DNA from: CAADGY01 sp900696665
GTDB taxonomy: Bacteria; Acidobacteriota; Terriglobia; Bryobacterales; Bryobacteraceae
Direction of reading: 5' to 3'
Assembly: GCA_035063885.1 (NCBI GenBank)
Contig: JAPSFM010000081.1
Coordinates: 1-24,366 of the forward strand
Length of the DNA stretch: 24,366 nt
The notes under the pieces are model-generated. The model was not told the DNA's origin. It searched no databases and saw only the letters and a program-made list of their open reading frames with translations. Position numbers and translations under genes: made by a program. The first letter of the stretch is position 1; the number at the start of each line of letters is the position of its first letter. Of this stretch, positions 1 through 7,393 are shown piece by piece.

Positions 1-203
1 GAAAAGGGGTGTTTTTCAGCACGGCGAGGGCGCGGATTCCGCCGGCCGGCCCGCCAAAACTCGCCGAAAACCACGCGGAAGAGAGCTTCAGCCGTCCATC
101 AGTCCGAATTTCAGCAGCCTGATAAAGGAAAGCCGGGGACTAAAAAAACCTGACCGGATTTGTGTGATTTCCCGCGTTCTTAACTGACAGCAGGAGGGGA
201 ACT
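1..203. other. Upstream non-coding or unassigned segment
   Basis: No gene is recognised before the methyltransferase. Short frames run open into the left edge on both strands, but none has a start codon followed by recognisable protein sequence. The stretch holds a poly-A run near 142-148 and, at its right end, the ribosome binding site of the next gene. It may include the edge of a neighbouring gene that lies outside the window. Confidence 0.4.
193..199 (+). promoter_or_regulatory. Shine-Dalgarno site that fixes a TTG start
   Basis: The purine-rich run GGAGGGG ends about 4 nt before a TTG codon at 204. It is one of the strongest ribosome binding sites in the window. It supports the TTG start of the methyltransferase rather than an internal ATG. 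Confidence 0.7.
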
Positions 204-1310
204 TTGGCGTCTACGGTTCAATTCGTCACGAATGATCACAGCGAGAAGCGGGAATTGTTTTCAGAACGCGTCATGCAATCGGTAATAGGAGCGTTCGATG
301 TGTTCACCATCTATCTGGGCGACCGGCTCGGATACTACCAGGCACTCAAAAAACAGGGCTCCCTGACGCCGCGGGAACTCGCCGTCCGCACGGGAACTTC
401 GGAACGGTACGCGCGCGAATGGTTGGAGCAGCAGGCCGCTGCGGCAATCCTGGAGGTCGAAGATCCGGCCGAGGCGCCCGGGATGCGAAAATTCCGGCTG
501 CCACCGGGACACGATGAGGTGCTGGCCGACCACGAGAGCCTGAATTATCTTGCACCCATGACGCAACTCTTCGCCGGCGCTGTCAGTCCGATTCGAGAAC
601 TGGTAGCTGCGTTTCGAAGTGGCGACGGTATTCCGTTCGAGCGTTACGGAGCCGATCTGCGGGACGGACAGGCGGGCGTGAACCGTGCCATGTTCCTGCA
701 GCAACTGGGTCCGGAGTGGCTCGCCGCAATCCCGGATCTTCCCCGCCGTCTGGAGGCCGATCCGCCGGCGCGAGTGGCGGACATTGGCTGTGGTGTGGGG
801 TGGTCCAGCATCGGCATCGCAAAGCACTATCCAAAAGCGCTGGTGGACGGATTCGACATGGATCCCTCTTCCATTGCCTTGGCACAGACCTATGCGCGGC
901 AATACGGCGTGACGGACCGGGTCAGCTTCCAGTGCCGGGATGCCGGCGATTCGAACCTGGCGGGAACTTACGACCTGATCGTTGCGCTGGAATGCGTGCA
1001 CGATATGGCTAATCCGGTGGAGGCGCTCCGGAACATGCGCCGGCTGGTTCGGGATGATGGTTTTGTACTGGTGATGGATGAGCGTGTGAGCGAGCAGTTC
1101 CGGCCGGACGCGGGCGACGTCGAGCGATTGATGTACGGCTGGAGCGTGTTGCACTGTCTGCCGTCGGGCATGATATGCGATGGAGCGGGAACGGGCACCG
1201 TTATGCGGCCTGCCACGTTGCAGCGCTATGCCCGCGCTGCCGGTTTCAAGGAGATAGAGATCTTGCAGGTGGACCACATGTTCTTCCGGTTTTACCGGCT
1301 CATGTTCTGA
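204..1310 (+). CDS. SAM-dependent methyltransferase, winged-helix N-domain type
   Basis: A 368-residue class I methyltransferase. Residues about 25-90 look like the winged-helix/dimerisation domain found in Rv2258c-like and O-methyltransferase-like proteins, with a segment on a regulator-like fold (LTPRELAVRTGTSERYARE). The Rossmann domain follows: the SAM-binding glycine motif is VADIGCGVG at residues 191-199, followed by an acidic strand end (GFDMDP) and an ALECVHD segment. The start is TTG at 204, set by a strong Shine-Dalgarno site. The family is known to methylate small molecules, but the substrate cannot be read from sequence. The gene stands alone on its strand, and its end overlaps the convergent dehydratase by 19 nt, so it is probably its own transcription unit. 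Fold and cofactor are well supported; role is unknown. Confidence 0.88.
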   Translation: MASTVQFVTNDHSEKRELFSERVMQSVIGAFDVFTIYLGDRLGYYQALKKQGSLTPRELAVRTGTSERYAREWLEQQAAAAILEVEDPAEAPGMRKFRLPPGHDEVLADHESLNYLAPMTQLFAGAVSPIRELVAAFRSGDGIPFERYGADLRDGQAGVNRAMFLQQLGPEWLAAIPDLPRRLEADPPARVADIGCGVGWSSIGIAKHYPKALVDGFDMDPSSIALAQTYARQYGVTDRVSFQCRDAGDSNLAGTYDLIVALECVHDMANPVEALRNMRRLVRDDGFVLVMDERVSEQFRPDAGDVERLMYGWSVLHCLPSGMICDGAGTGTVMRPATLQRYARAAGFKEIEILQVDHMFFRFYRLMF

Positions 1311-3304
1311 TGGGGCACAGTAGAATTCCGGGAGGCTTCTTTCCCGGCCTCAAGTAGAGCGATAATGCGATCCACGTCGAACACCGCGCCACCCCAGGTT
1401 CCACCGCTGGCATCCTGAAGCGCGGCCCATAGCCGGGTTTCGGGAGGAAGCGCAGGATCCGGCGCAAGTCCGGGGTTGGGCGGTCGGGATGCGAGAACGC
1501 GCGCACCTTCTTCTTTCGCAATCGGGTGGCGCATATCGCCCGTGAAATCGGCGGAGCCTTCCAGGCGGTTTCGATCGACGGCGATCTCGATGCGATCTCC
1601 ATCCCGCAATTTCCCCAGCGGTCCGCCGGCTAACGCCTCCGGAGATACATGCCCGATGCAAGCGCCGGTCGAAACGCCGCTAAAGCGGGCATCCGTCAGC
1701 AGCGCCACGTGTTTGCCGAACGGAAGGTGCTTGAGCGCGGAGGTTAGTTGGTAAGTCTCCTCCATGCCGGAGCCCATGGGACCCCGGCCCGCGAGCACCA
1801 GCACGTCTCCTGCTTGAATAGCGCCCGACTTGAGGGCGGCGACGGCGTCCCGTTCGGTCGTAAACACACGAGCCGGACCGGTCTTGCGGTATACGCCATC
1901 CTCGTCGACTACATCCGGATCTATCGCTGTGGCTTTTATTACCGCGCCTTCGGGGGCCAGGTTGCCGCCGACGAAACAGACGGTGGACGTGAGGCCGCGC
2001 CGGCGGGCGGTGTCGGGGTCCATGATGACATCGTCCGGATCGACTCCGTCACGCTCCTTCAATACCGCTCGCAAACGCGCACGGCGTTCGGAATGCTCCC
2101 ACCAGTCGAGCATGGTTCCGAGTGTCTCCCCCGAGGCGGTCAATGCGTCGAGTTCCAGCAGCCCGGCGCGCCTCAGGTGCAGCATCACTTCCGGCACACC
2201 ACCCGCAAGGAACACCTGTATGGTTGGGTGGTTGCGCGGGCCGTTCGGAAGCACGTCCACCAGGCGTGGGACCCCCCGGTTGACTGCGGCCCAGTCCTCG
2301 ACGGACGGACGGTGCAACGCGCCGGAATAAGCGATGGCGGGCAGATGCATCAAGAGATTCGTCGAGCCACCAAAGGCCGCGTGCGTGACCATCGCGTTCC
2401 GCACGGAGGCGGACGTTAGCAACTTCGACATAGTGAGGCCCTGCGCTTCAAGCACAAGCACCGCCCGCGCGGAACGGCGCGCCATATCGAGCCAGAGCGG
2501 GTGGCCGGATGGCGCAAGCGCGGAATGCGTCAGTGACATCCCAAGCGCTTCTCCAACCACCTGTGAAGTGGCTGCCGTTCCCAGGAACTGGCATCCCCCG
2601 CCCGGCGAAGCGCACGCCCGGCATCCCATTTCAGCCGCGTGCTCGAGTGTGATCTGACCGTGCGCATAGCGGGCTCCGATGGTTTGCACCAGGCCCGCAT
2701 CTTCGCCCTCTTCGGGCAGCAGCGTAACTCCTCCGGGAACCAGGATGCAGGGTAAGCCGCGCGTCGCTGCCAGCGCCATCATCATCGCCGGCAAGCCTTT
2801 GTCACAGGTGGCTACGCCGATGACCGCGCTGCGCGTGGGGAGCGACCGGATCTGACGGCGGAAGATGGTGGCGGCGTCGTTCCGGTAGGGCAGGCTGTCG
2901 AACATCCCCGTCGTGCCTTGCGTACGCCCGTCGCATGGGTCCGTGCAATAGGCTGCGAAAGGCACCGCGTCCAGGTCTTTCAATTCGCGAGCCGCGGCTT
3001 CCATCAGCAAGCCCACTTCCCAGTGCCCGCTATGATAGCCGAGAGCGATCGGGGTCCCGTCCGGGGCGCGTATGCCTCCGTGTGTGCTCAGGATCAGAAC
3101 TTCTTTGCCGCCGAGCTTCGCCGGGTCCCAGCCCATCCCCGCATTCATGGTCCAGCCGAAAAGGTCGCCGGACGGCCGCGTCAGTAGCATCTCCTCCGTC
3201 AGCGGCAGCGCTCCTTCCGGTCCGCTGGCTTTCGAGCGGATGTCATAGATCGAGGGGTCGCCGGTGTCGAGCACCGACTCGATAGATATTTGTTGCCGTG
3301 CCAT
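1292..3304 (-). CDS. YjhG/YagF-family sugar-acid dehydratase (IlvD/Edd superfamily)
   Basis: About 670 residues, close to the 655 of E. coli YjhG, and recognisable along its whole length: the RPSGDLFG, MNAGMGW, SDPCDG-like, DSLPYRND, ASPGGGCQFLGT, AFGGSTNLLMH and DARFSGVSTGACIGH blocks are all present. Cysteines at about 124 (DPCDG), 167 (TCDKG) and 238 (GGGCQ) match the three iron-sulfur cluster ligands of the IlvD/Edd family. Characterised YjhG/YagF members dehydrate D-xylonate to 2-keto-3-deoxy-xylonate, so a pentonate or related aldonate is the likely substrate; this is inference. ATG at 3304 is preferred, with an AGG six bases upstream; TTG at 3307 is an alternative. The gene diverges from the Gfo/Idh oxidoreductase by 38 nt, suggesting a shared catabolic role. 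Confidence 0.92.
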   Translation of the reverse strand: MARQQISIESVLDTGDPSIYDIRSKASGPEGALPLTEEMLLTRPSGDLFGWTMNAGMGWDPAKLGGKEVLILSTHGGIRAPDGTPIALGYHSGHWEVGLLMEAAARELKDLDAVPFAAYCTDPCDGRTQGTTGMFDSLPYRNDAATIFRRQIRSLPTRSAVIGVATCDKGLPAMMMALAATRGLPCILVPGGVTLLPEEGEDAGLVQTIGARYAHGQITLEHAAEMGCRACASPGGGCQFLGTAATSQVVGEALGMSLTHSALAPSGHPLWLDMARRSARAVLVLEAQGLTMSKLLTSASVRNAMVTHAAFGGSTNLLMHLPAIAYSGALHRPSVEDWAAVNRGVPRLVDVLPNGPRNHPTIQVFLAGGVPEVMLHLRRAGLLELDALTASGETLGTMLDWWEHSERRARLRAVLKERDGVDPDDVIMDPDTARRRGLTSTVCFVGGNLAPEGAVIKATAIDPDVVDEDGVYRKTGPARVFTTERDAVAALKSGAIQAGDVLVLAGRGPMGSGMEETYQLTSALKHLPFGKHVALLTDARFSGVSTGACIGHVSPEALAGGPLGKLRDGDRIEIAVDRNRLEGSADFTGDMRHPIAKEEGARVLASRPPNPGLAPDPALPPETRLWAALQDASGGTWGGAVFDVDRIIALLEAGKEASRNSTVPHQNMSR

Positions 3305-3342
3305 CAAATGCCTATTCGATCAGGCTTTGATAGCATACTGCA
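3305..3342. promoter_or_regulatory. Compact divergent intergenic region
   Basis: Only 38 nt separate the divergent dehydratase and oxidoreductase start codons. No good -35/-10 pair fits inside it for either direction; CATACT at 3334-3339 is the only -10-like hexamer and sits too close to the ATG at 3343. Promoters must therefore reach into the neighbouring coding sequence. That arrangement usually makes the two genes respond together, but no operator is recognisable. Confidence 0.35.
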
Positions 3343-4680
3343 ATGTCTTCTACTCGCCGCTGTTTTCTGGGTGCGATGACGGCGGCATCCTGCCAGCGGG
3401 TGATGGGCGCCAACGACAGGGTGCGGGTCGGGTTCATCGGTTATGGGCTGATCGGAGCACAGCACGTATTCGATTTCAAAAATCAGAAAGACTGCGATCC
3501 CGCGGCAATGTGCGACGTATACCAGCCGCGCATGGAGCAGGGCATAGCGGCCTGCGGGGGCGCGGCCAAGGGTTACCGCGATTTTCGCAAGCTGCTGGAT
3601 GACACTTCCCTCGATGCCGTGGTGATTTCCACACCGGATCACTGGCACGCTCCGATGGCGATTCTGGCCTGTGCCGCCGGTAAAGATGTATATGTTGAAA
3701 AGCCGCTGACGCTTTTCATCCGCGAGGGCCGCTGGCTGGTAACCGCCGCCCGCCGTTACAACCGGGTAGTGCAGGTTGGCACACAGCAGCGTAGTGGGCT
3801 TCATTACCAGGAAGCGCTGGGGTTGCTCCGGAGTGGCGTTATCGGCAGGATTCACAGCGTGCGCATGGCGTCGTTCCGCAATGTGATGCCCGGTTTCGGC
3901 AGGCCGGCAGGCGGCGCGCCGCCGAACGATCTCGACTACGACTTATGGCTCGGCCCCGCTCCACACAGGCCGTATAGCCCACATCGTGCCTTATATCATT
4001 TCCGGTGGTTCTGGGATTACTCAGGTGGGCAGATGACTAATCTGGGAGCACACCAGGTTGACATCCTGCAGTGGGTCCTGGAGCTGAACGGGCCCACCGC
4101 GGTTTCGTCGGCGGGAGGACGGTTCGCGCTGGAAGACGACGGCGAAACTCCCGACACGCAGGACGCGATTTTCGAGTATCCGGGCCTCACTGCCGTGTGG
4201 TCGCATCGCGAAGCCAGCGCCGGGAATGGTGTGCCGGCTCTCGAGTTCTGCGGAACCAAGGGAAGCATGATTGTTTTGCGATCCGGCTTCGAAGTTTTCG
4301 CGGACGTGAAAAGAAACCCAGAGGACGCTATACCCGTATTTCAGGGTACGCCGGCGGGTGGTCCGAAGCGCGGCACCCCGGCAAATGCATACTGGACAAC
4401 GCCCATGAAGAAGCCGGGGTCCTCTGCCCAACAGCTTGATCTGCATGTCCGAAACTTCCTCGATTGCGTGAAATCGCGGCAGAAACCCATCGCGGATGTG
4501 GAGGAGGGGCACCGCACTGCCACCACGTGCCACCTGGCGAACATCTCCCTGCGCACTGGGCGGAAGATCCGATGGGATCCGATTCGCGAGCAGATTACCG
4601 GCGATGGTGACGCCAGCGCCATGCTGGAGAGGCCCTATCGCGAGCCCTGGGCCGGAATCATCGGGAGCTTGAGGTTATGA
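3343..4680 (+). CDS. Gfo/Idh/MocA-family oxidoreductase with TAT-like N-terminus
   Basis: A 445-residue NAD(P)-dependent sugar oxidoreductase. The N-terminus carries a twin-arginine motif (TRRCFLGA, residues 4-11) followed by a short hydrophobic stretch. The Rossmann fold begins with VGFIGYGLIG at residues 29-38, STPDHWHAP follows, and the family VEKPLT motif is at residues 118-123. The C-terminal part has the substrate-domain hallmarks of the family (WFWDYSGGQMTNLGAHQVDILQW region, with the conserved G.H..D). Families with this layout oxidise or isomerise sugars, sugar acids or inositols. No Shine-Dalgarno site is visible before the ATG, but the TAT motif immediately after it supports this start. 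It overlaps the next gene by 4 nt (ATGA), indicating a coupled operon. Substrate unknown; the dehydratase next door suggests sugar-acid metabolism. Confidence 0.9.
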   Translation: MSSTRRCFLGAMTAASCQRVMGANDRVRVGFIGYGLIGAQHVFDFKNQKDCDPAAMCDVYQPRMEQGIAACGGAAKGYRDFRKLLDDTSLDAVVISTPDHWHAPMAILACAAGKDVYVEKPLTLFIREGRWLVTAARRYNRVVQVGTQQRSGLHYQEALGLLRSGVIGRIHSVRMASFRNVMPGFGRPAGGAPPNDLDYDLWLGPAPHRPYSPHRALYHFRWFWDYSGGQMTNLGAHQVDILQWVLELNGPTAVSSAGGRFALEDDGETPDTQDAIFEYPGLTAVWSHREASAGNGVPALEFCGTKGSMIVLRSGFEVFADVKRNPEDAIPVFQGTPAGGPKRGTPANAYWTTPMKKPGSSAQQLDLHVRNFLDCVKSRQKPIADVEEGHRTATTCHLANISLRTGRKIRWDPIREQITGDGDASAMLERPYREPWAGIIGSLRL

Positions 4681-5663
4681 CACGGCGCGAGCTGCTGCTG
4701 TCGGGTTCAAGCGCCGCCCTATTGTGCGCTCAGAACCCTCGTGTGCGGATCGGCATCGCGACGACGTGCTACCGGGCTGCCCGGCGCCCCAAAGACACCA
4801 TTGGGTTCCTCGAATTCGTCCACGCCGCCGGTGGCGGCGGCATTCAGGCGAGTCTCTCGTCCCTGGATCCTGTTTATCTGACCAGGCTGCGCCGCCGCGC
4901 GGAAGAGCTCGACATGTACGTGGAAGTGATGGTGGACCTTCCACACGCCGACACTACACCGTTCGAGCGAACGGTTCAAGCGGCCAAATACGCCGGCGCG
5001 CTTTGTATGCGCGCGGCGTGCCTGAGCGGGCGGCGGTACGAAACGTTTGACAGCCTCGGCCAATGGAAGGAGTTTGTTGCCCGTTCACATGACTCCCTGC
5101 GCCAGGCTGCCCGGATCGTTGAAAAACGCCGGATACCGATAGCCGTCGAAAATCACAAGGACTGGACCGCCGACGAGCTCGAATCGCTCATGAAGCAGTA
5201 CGGCAGCGATTATCTGGGCGTGTGCCTGGACACCGGAAATAACATCGCCCTGTTGGACGATCCCATGGAAGTTGTTGAACGGCTCGCGCCCTACGCGTTT
5301 TCGACACACATCAAAGATATGGCGGTCGATGCTTACCCGGATGGCTTTCTGCTGTCGGAGGTTCCGGTGGGGGAAGGCATTCTGGATATGAAGCGGATCG
5401 CCGCCGGTGTCCAACGCGCGCGTCCGAAGACCAGGCTGACGCTGGAAATGATCACCAGAAATCCTCTGCCCGTGCCATGTCTGACGGATAGGTATTGGGC
5501 GACCTTTCCCGGGAACCGGCGCTCCTGTCTGGAGCGGACAATGAGGATGGTGAAGGAGCGCCGTTCAGACCTGCCGAGGTTAGACGGTTTGGACGACGAC
5601 GCGCAGCACAAGCTCGAAGATAGCAACGTCACGCGCTCTTTGCGGTATTTCGGGAATGGGTAG
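4677..5663 (+). CDS. Xylose-isomerase-like TIM-barrel protein (sugar phosphate isomerase/epimerase family)
   Basis: A 328-residue protein of the AP-endonuclease-2/xylose-isomerase-like TIM-barrel superfamily. Candidate metal-binding residues lie in the expected order: Glu158 and His160 (AVENHKD), Asp185 (CLDTGN), His211 (STHIKD) and Glu257 (TLEMI). The first residues (TRRELLLSGSSAALL) again look like a TAT leader, though short. The start ATG is embedded in the stop of the preceding oxidoreductase (ATGA), so translation is probably coupled. In this superfamily the partners of Gfo/Idh enzymes are often sugar or keto-sugar isomerases/epimerases, which is the likeliest role. The exact reaction is not inferable. 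The C-terminal 60 residues are polar and less typical. Confidence 0.85.
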   Translation: MTRRELLLSGSSAALLCAQNPRVRIGIATTCYRAARRPKDTIGFLEFVHAAGGGGIQASLSSLDPVYLTRLRRRAEELDMYVEVMVDLPHADTTPFERTVQAAKYAGALCMRAACLSGRRYETFDSLGQWKEFVARSHDSLRQAARIVEKRRIPIAVENHKDWTADELESLMKQYGSDYLGVCLDTGNNIALLDDPMEVVERLAPYAFSTHIKDMAVDAYPDGFLLSEVPVGEGILDMKRIAAGVQRARPKTRLTLEMITRNPLPVPCLTDRYWATFPGNRRSCLERTMRMVKERRSDLPRLDGLDDDAQHKLEDSNVTRSLRYFGNG

Positions 5664-5693
5664 CGCCCTCCGTGCTAACGTGGTTCTTTCCCT

Positions 5694-6188
5694 ATGAACC
5701 ACCAACCGAAACCGCTTGTCGCCGTTATCATGGGCAGCAAGTCCGATTGGGACGTTATGCGGCAGACGGTGGATACGCTCACACGTTTCGATGTGCCTCA
5801 CGAATGCCGCGTGCTCTCAGCCCATCGCACGCCGGCGGCAACGGCGGAGTATGTTTCGGGCGTCGAGTCGCGCGGCGTTGAGGTCGTGATCGCCGCGGCC
5901 GGCGGAGCGGCTCACCTGGCCGGAGTCGCCGCGGCCCACACCATTCTGCCGGTGCTCGGAGTTCCCATGGAGAGCGCGTCCCTGAAAGGACTGGATTCCC
6001 TGCTTTCCACGGTGCAGATGCCGGGGGGGATCCCTGTCGGAACGCTCGCCATCGGCAAGGCGGGCGCAACAAATGCGGCCTTGCTGGCGGTGGCGATCCT
6101 CGGCGTGAAGCGGCCTGAACTCCGCGATAAGCTCCGCCGTTTCCGCGAAGAGCAGGCCAACAAGATCCTGTCGGAAACGCTGGCTTGA
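5694..6188 (+). CDS. purE: N5-carboxyaminoimidazole ribonucleotide mutase (PurE, class I)
   Basis: A 164-residue PurE, the usual length for the bacterial class I enzyme. It interconverts N5-CAIR and CAIR in de novo purine synthesis. The phosphate/substrate loop MGSKSDW is at residues 13-19 and the active-site SAHRTP at 42-47, followed by AAAGGAAHLAGV and the C-terminal QMPGGIPVGT block. One small deviation is GAAHLAGV where GAAHLPGM is commoner. Class I enzymes work with PurK, and no purK is in the window. No Shine-Dalgarno site is seen upstream of the ATG. It lies 30 nt after the TIM-barrel gene and 50 nt before larC. LarB proteins share this fold, but LarB has a long extra N-terminal part and lacks the SAHRTP-type sequence, so PurE is the better call. 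Confidence 0.95.
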   Translation: MNHQPKPLVAVIMGSKSDWDVMRQTVDTLTRFDVPHECRVLSAHRTPAATAEYVSGVESRGVEVVIAAAGGAAHLAGVAAAHTILPVLGVPMESASLKGLDSLLSTVQMPGGIPVGTLAIGKAGATNAALLAVAILGVKRPELRDKLRRFREEQANKILSETLA

Positions 6189-6238
6189 TCGGCGATAATC
6201 GTAAGCGGGAGTTGTCGTCCCCGCACTGAATCATAATC

Positions 6239-7393
6239 ATGAAGATCTGTTATCTGGACGCATTCTCGGGCATCAGCGGCGATATGACCGTCGCCGCGTT
6301 GATTGACGCCGGCGCCGATGCAAAGACACTGATCGAGTGTTTGGATTCGCTCGAAACGGGAGCGTCTTTTAAAGTCGAGAAAACGAAACGCCGGGGCATC
6401 GCTGCTTCGAAGTTCCACGTGGAGGTCGAGGATACCCGGGCGCACCGGCACCTGCCGCAAATTTTGCGAATGATTGAGCGTGCAAAGCTCCCGGACGGAG
6501 CGCGTGAACAGGCAGCGGCCATTTTTCAAAAACTGGGTGAAGCCGAGGCAAGCGTCCATTGGGTTCCCATCGAAAAAGTTCACTTCCATGAGGTGGGCGC
6601 GGTGGATTCCATCTGCGACATTGTAGGAGCAGCCGTCGGGTTTCGCCTGCTTGATGTAAGCCAGGTGTACTGCTCGCCGGTGAATGTCGGCAGTGGGACG
6701 GTCCACACGGAGCATGGCGTGCTCCCCGTGCCGGCGCCCGCTACGGCAAAGCTGCTTTCCGGAAAACCAGTGTATTCGCGGGGCCCGGAAGTTGAATTGA
6801 CAACCCCCACGGGAGCGGCCATCGCCACAACGCTCGCCGCCGGGTTCGGTCCGATGCCTCCAATGAGAATTTCCTCGGTGGGATATGGCGCCGGCGATCT
6901 GGAATTTAAGGAGCATGCGAACGTGTTGCGCATCCTGATCGGCGAAGCCTCGCAAGCGACCGAGGCAACCACCGTGGCGGTGATCGAGGCCAATATCGAC
7001 GACGCCAGCCCGCAGATGCTGGGCTATGCGATGGAGCGGTTATTCGAAAACGGCGCTCTCGACGTAACCATGACACCGCTGTTCATGAAGAAGAACCGGC
7101 CGGGCACCCTGCTGAGCGTGATCGCGCGCCCGGAAGACCGCGAGCGCCTCTGCGGCCTGGTATTCGCCGAGACGCCGACACTGGGACTGCGGGTTTATGC
7201 GGCGGAGCGGCGTGTCGAAGAACGTAAGATCGTGGAAGTGGACACTGCGCACGGTAAAGTCCGGATGAAGGTGTCGGGTGCGGGTTTTGCCGCGCCCGAG
7301 TACGAAGACTGCCGCAGGCTCGCATCGGAAAAGGGAATTCCATTGAGGGTGGTGCTGGCGGACGCCACCAACGCATATCTGAATAAGAGATGA
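6239..7393 (+). CDS. larC: Nickel-pincer cofactor biosynthesis protein LarC
   Basis: A 384-residue LarC (formerly DUF111). The family is a CTP-dependent cyclometallase that inserts nickel into the pyridinium-3,5-bisthiocarboxylate mononucleotide, giving the nickel-pincer cofactor of lactate racemase and related isomerases. Diagnostic segments are YLDAFSGISGDM at the N-terminus, the histidine-containing VHFHEVGAVDSICDIVG block, HGVLPVPAPAT, TPTGAAI and the C-terminal ANIDDASPQMLGY and MKKNRPGT. The two parts that are split by a programmed frameshift in Lactobacillus (LarC1/LarC2) are one continuous frame here. It ends in a 4-nt ATGA overlap with metG. No larB, larE or racemase gene is in the window. 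No clear Shine-Dalgarno site precedes the ATG. Confidence 0.93.
   Translation: MKICYLDAFSGISGDMTVAALIDAGADAKTLIECLDSLETGASFKVEKTKRRGIAASKFHVEVEDTRAHRHLPQILRMIERAKLPDGAREQAAAIFQKLGEAEASVHWVPIEKVHFHEVGAVDSICDIVGAAVGFRLLDVSQVYCSPVNVGSGTVHTEHGVLPVPAPATAKLLSGKPVYSRGPEVELTTPTGAAIATTLAAGFGPMPPMRISSVGYGAGDLEFKEHANVLRILIGEASQATEATTVAVIEANIDDASPQMLGYAMERLFENGALDVTMTPLFMKKNRPGTLLSVIARPEDRERLCGLVFAETPTLGLRVYAAERRVEERKIVEVDTAHGKVRMKVSGAGFAAPEYEDCRRLASEKGIPLRVVLADATNAYLNKR

Noticed and set aside
1..153. Frames open into the left edge on both strands
   Set aside because: None has a start codon with recognisable protein sequence; composition is low in information, so no partial gene is called.
261..1277. 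Long open frame of 338 codons on the minus strand
   Set aside because: It is antisense to the methyltransferase, has no recognisable domain and a histidine/arginine-rich composition typical of an antiparallel shadow in GC-rich DNA.
6205..6225. GC-rich inverted repeat (GCGGG/CCCGC) between purE and larC as a terminator
   Set aside because: The stem is only 5 bp with a 10-nt loop and no T-run follows.
5912..6955. Open frame of 347 codons on the minus strand
   Set aside because: It runs opposite purE and larC, both well-supported genes, and shows no family motif.
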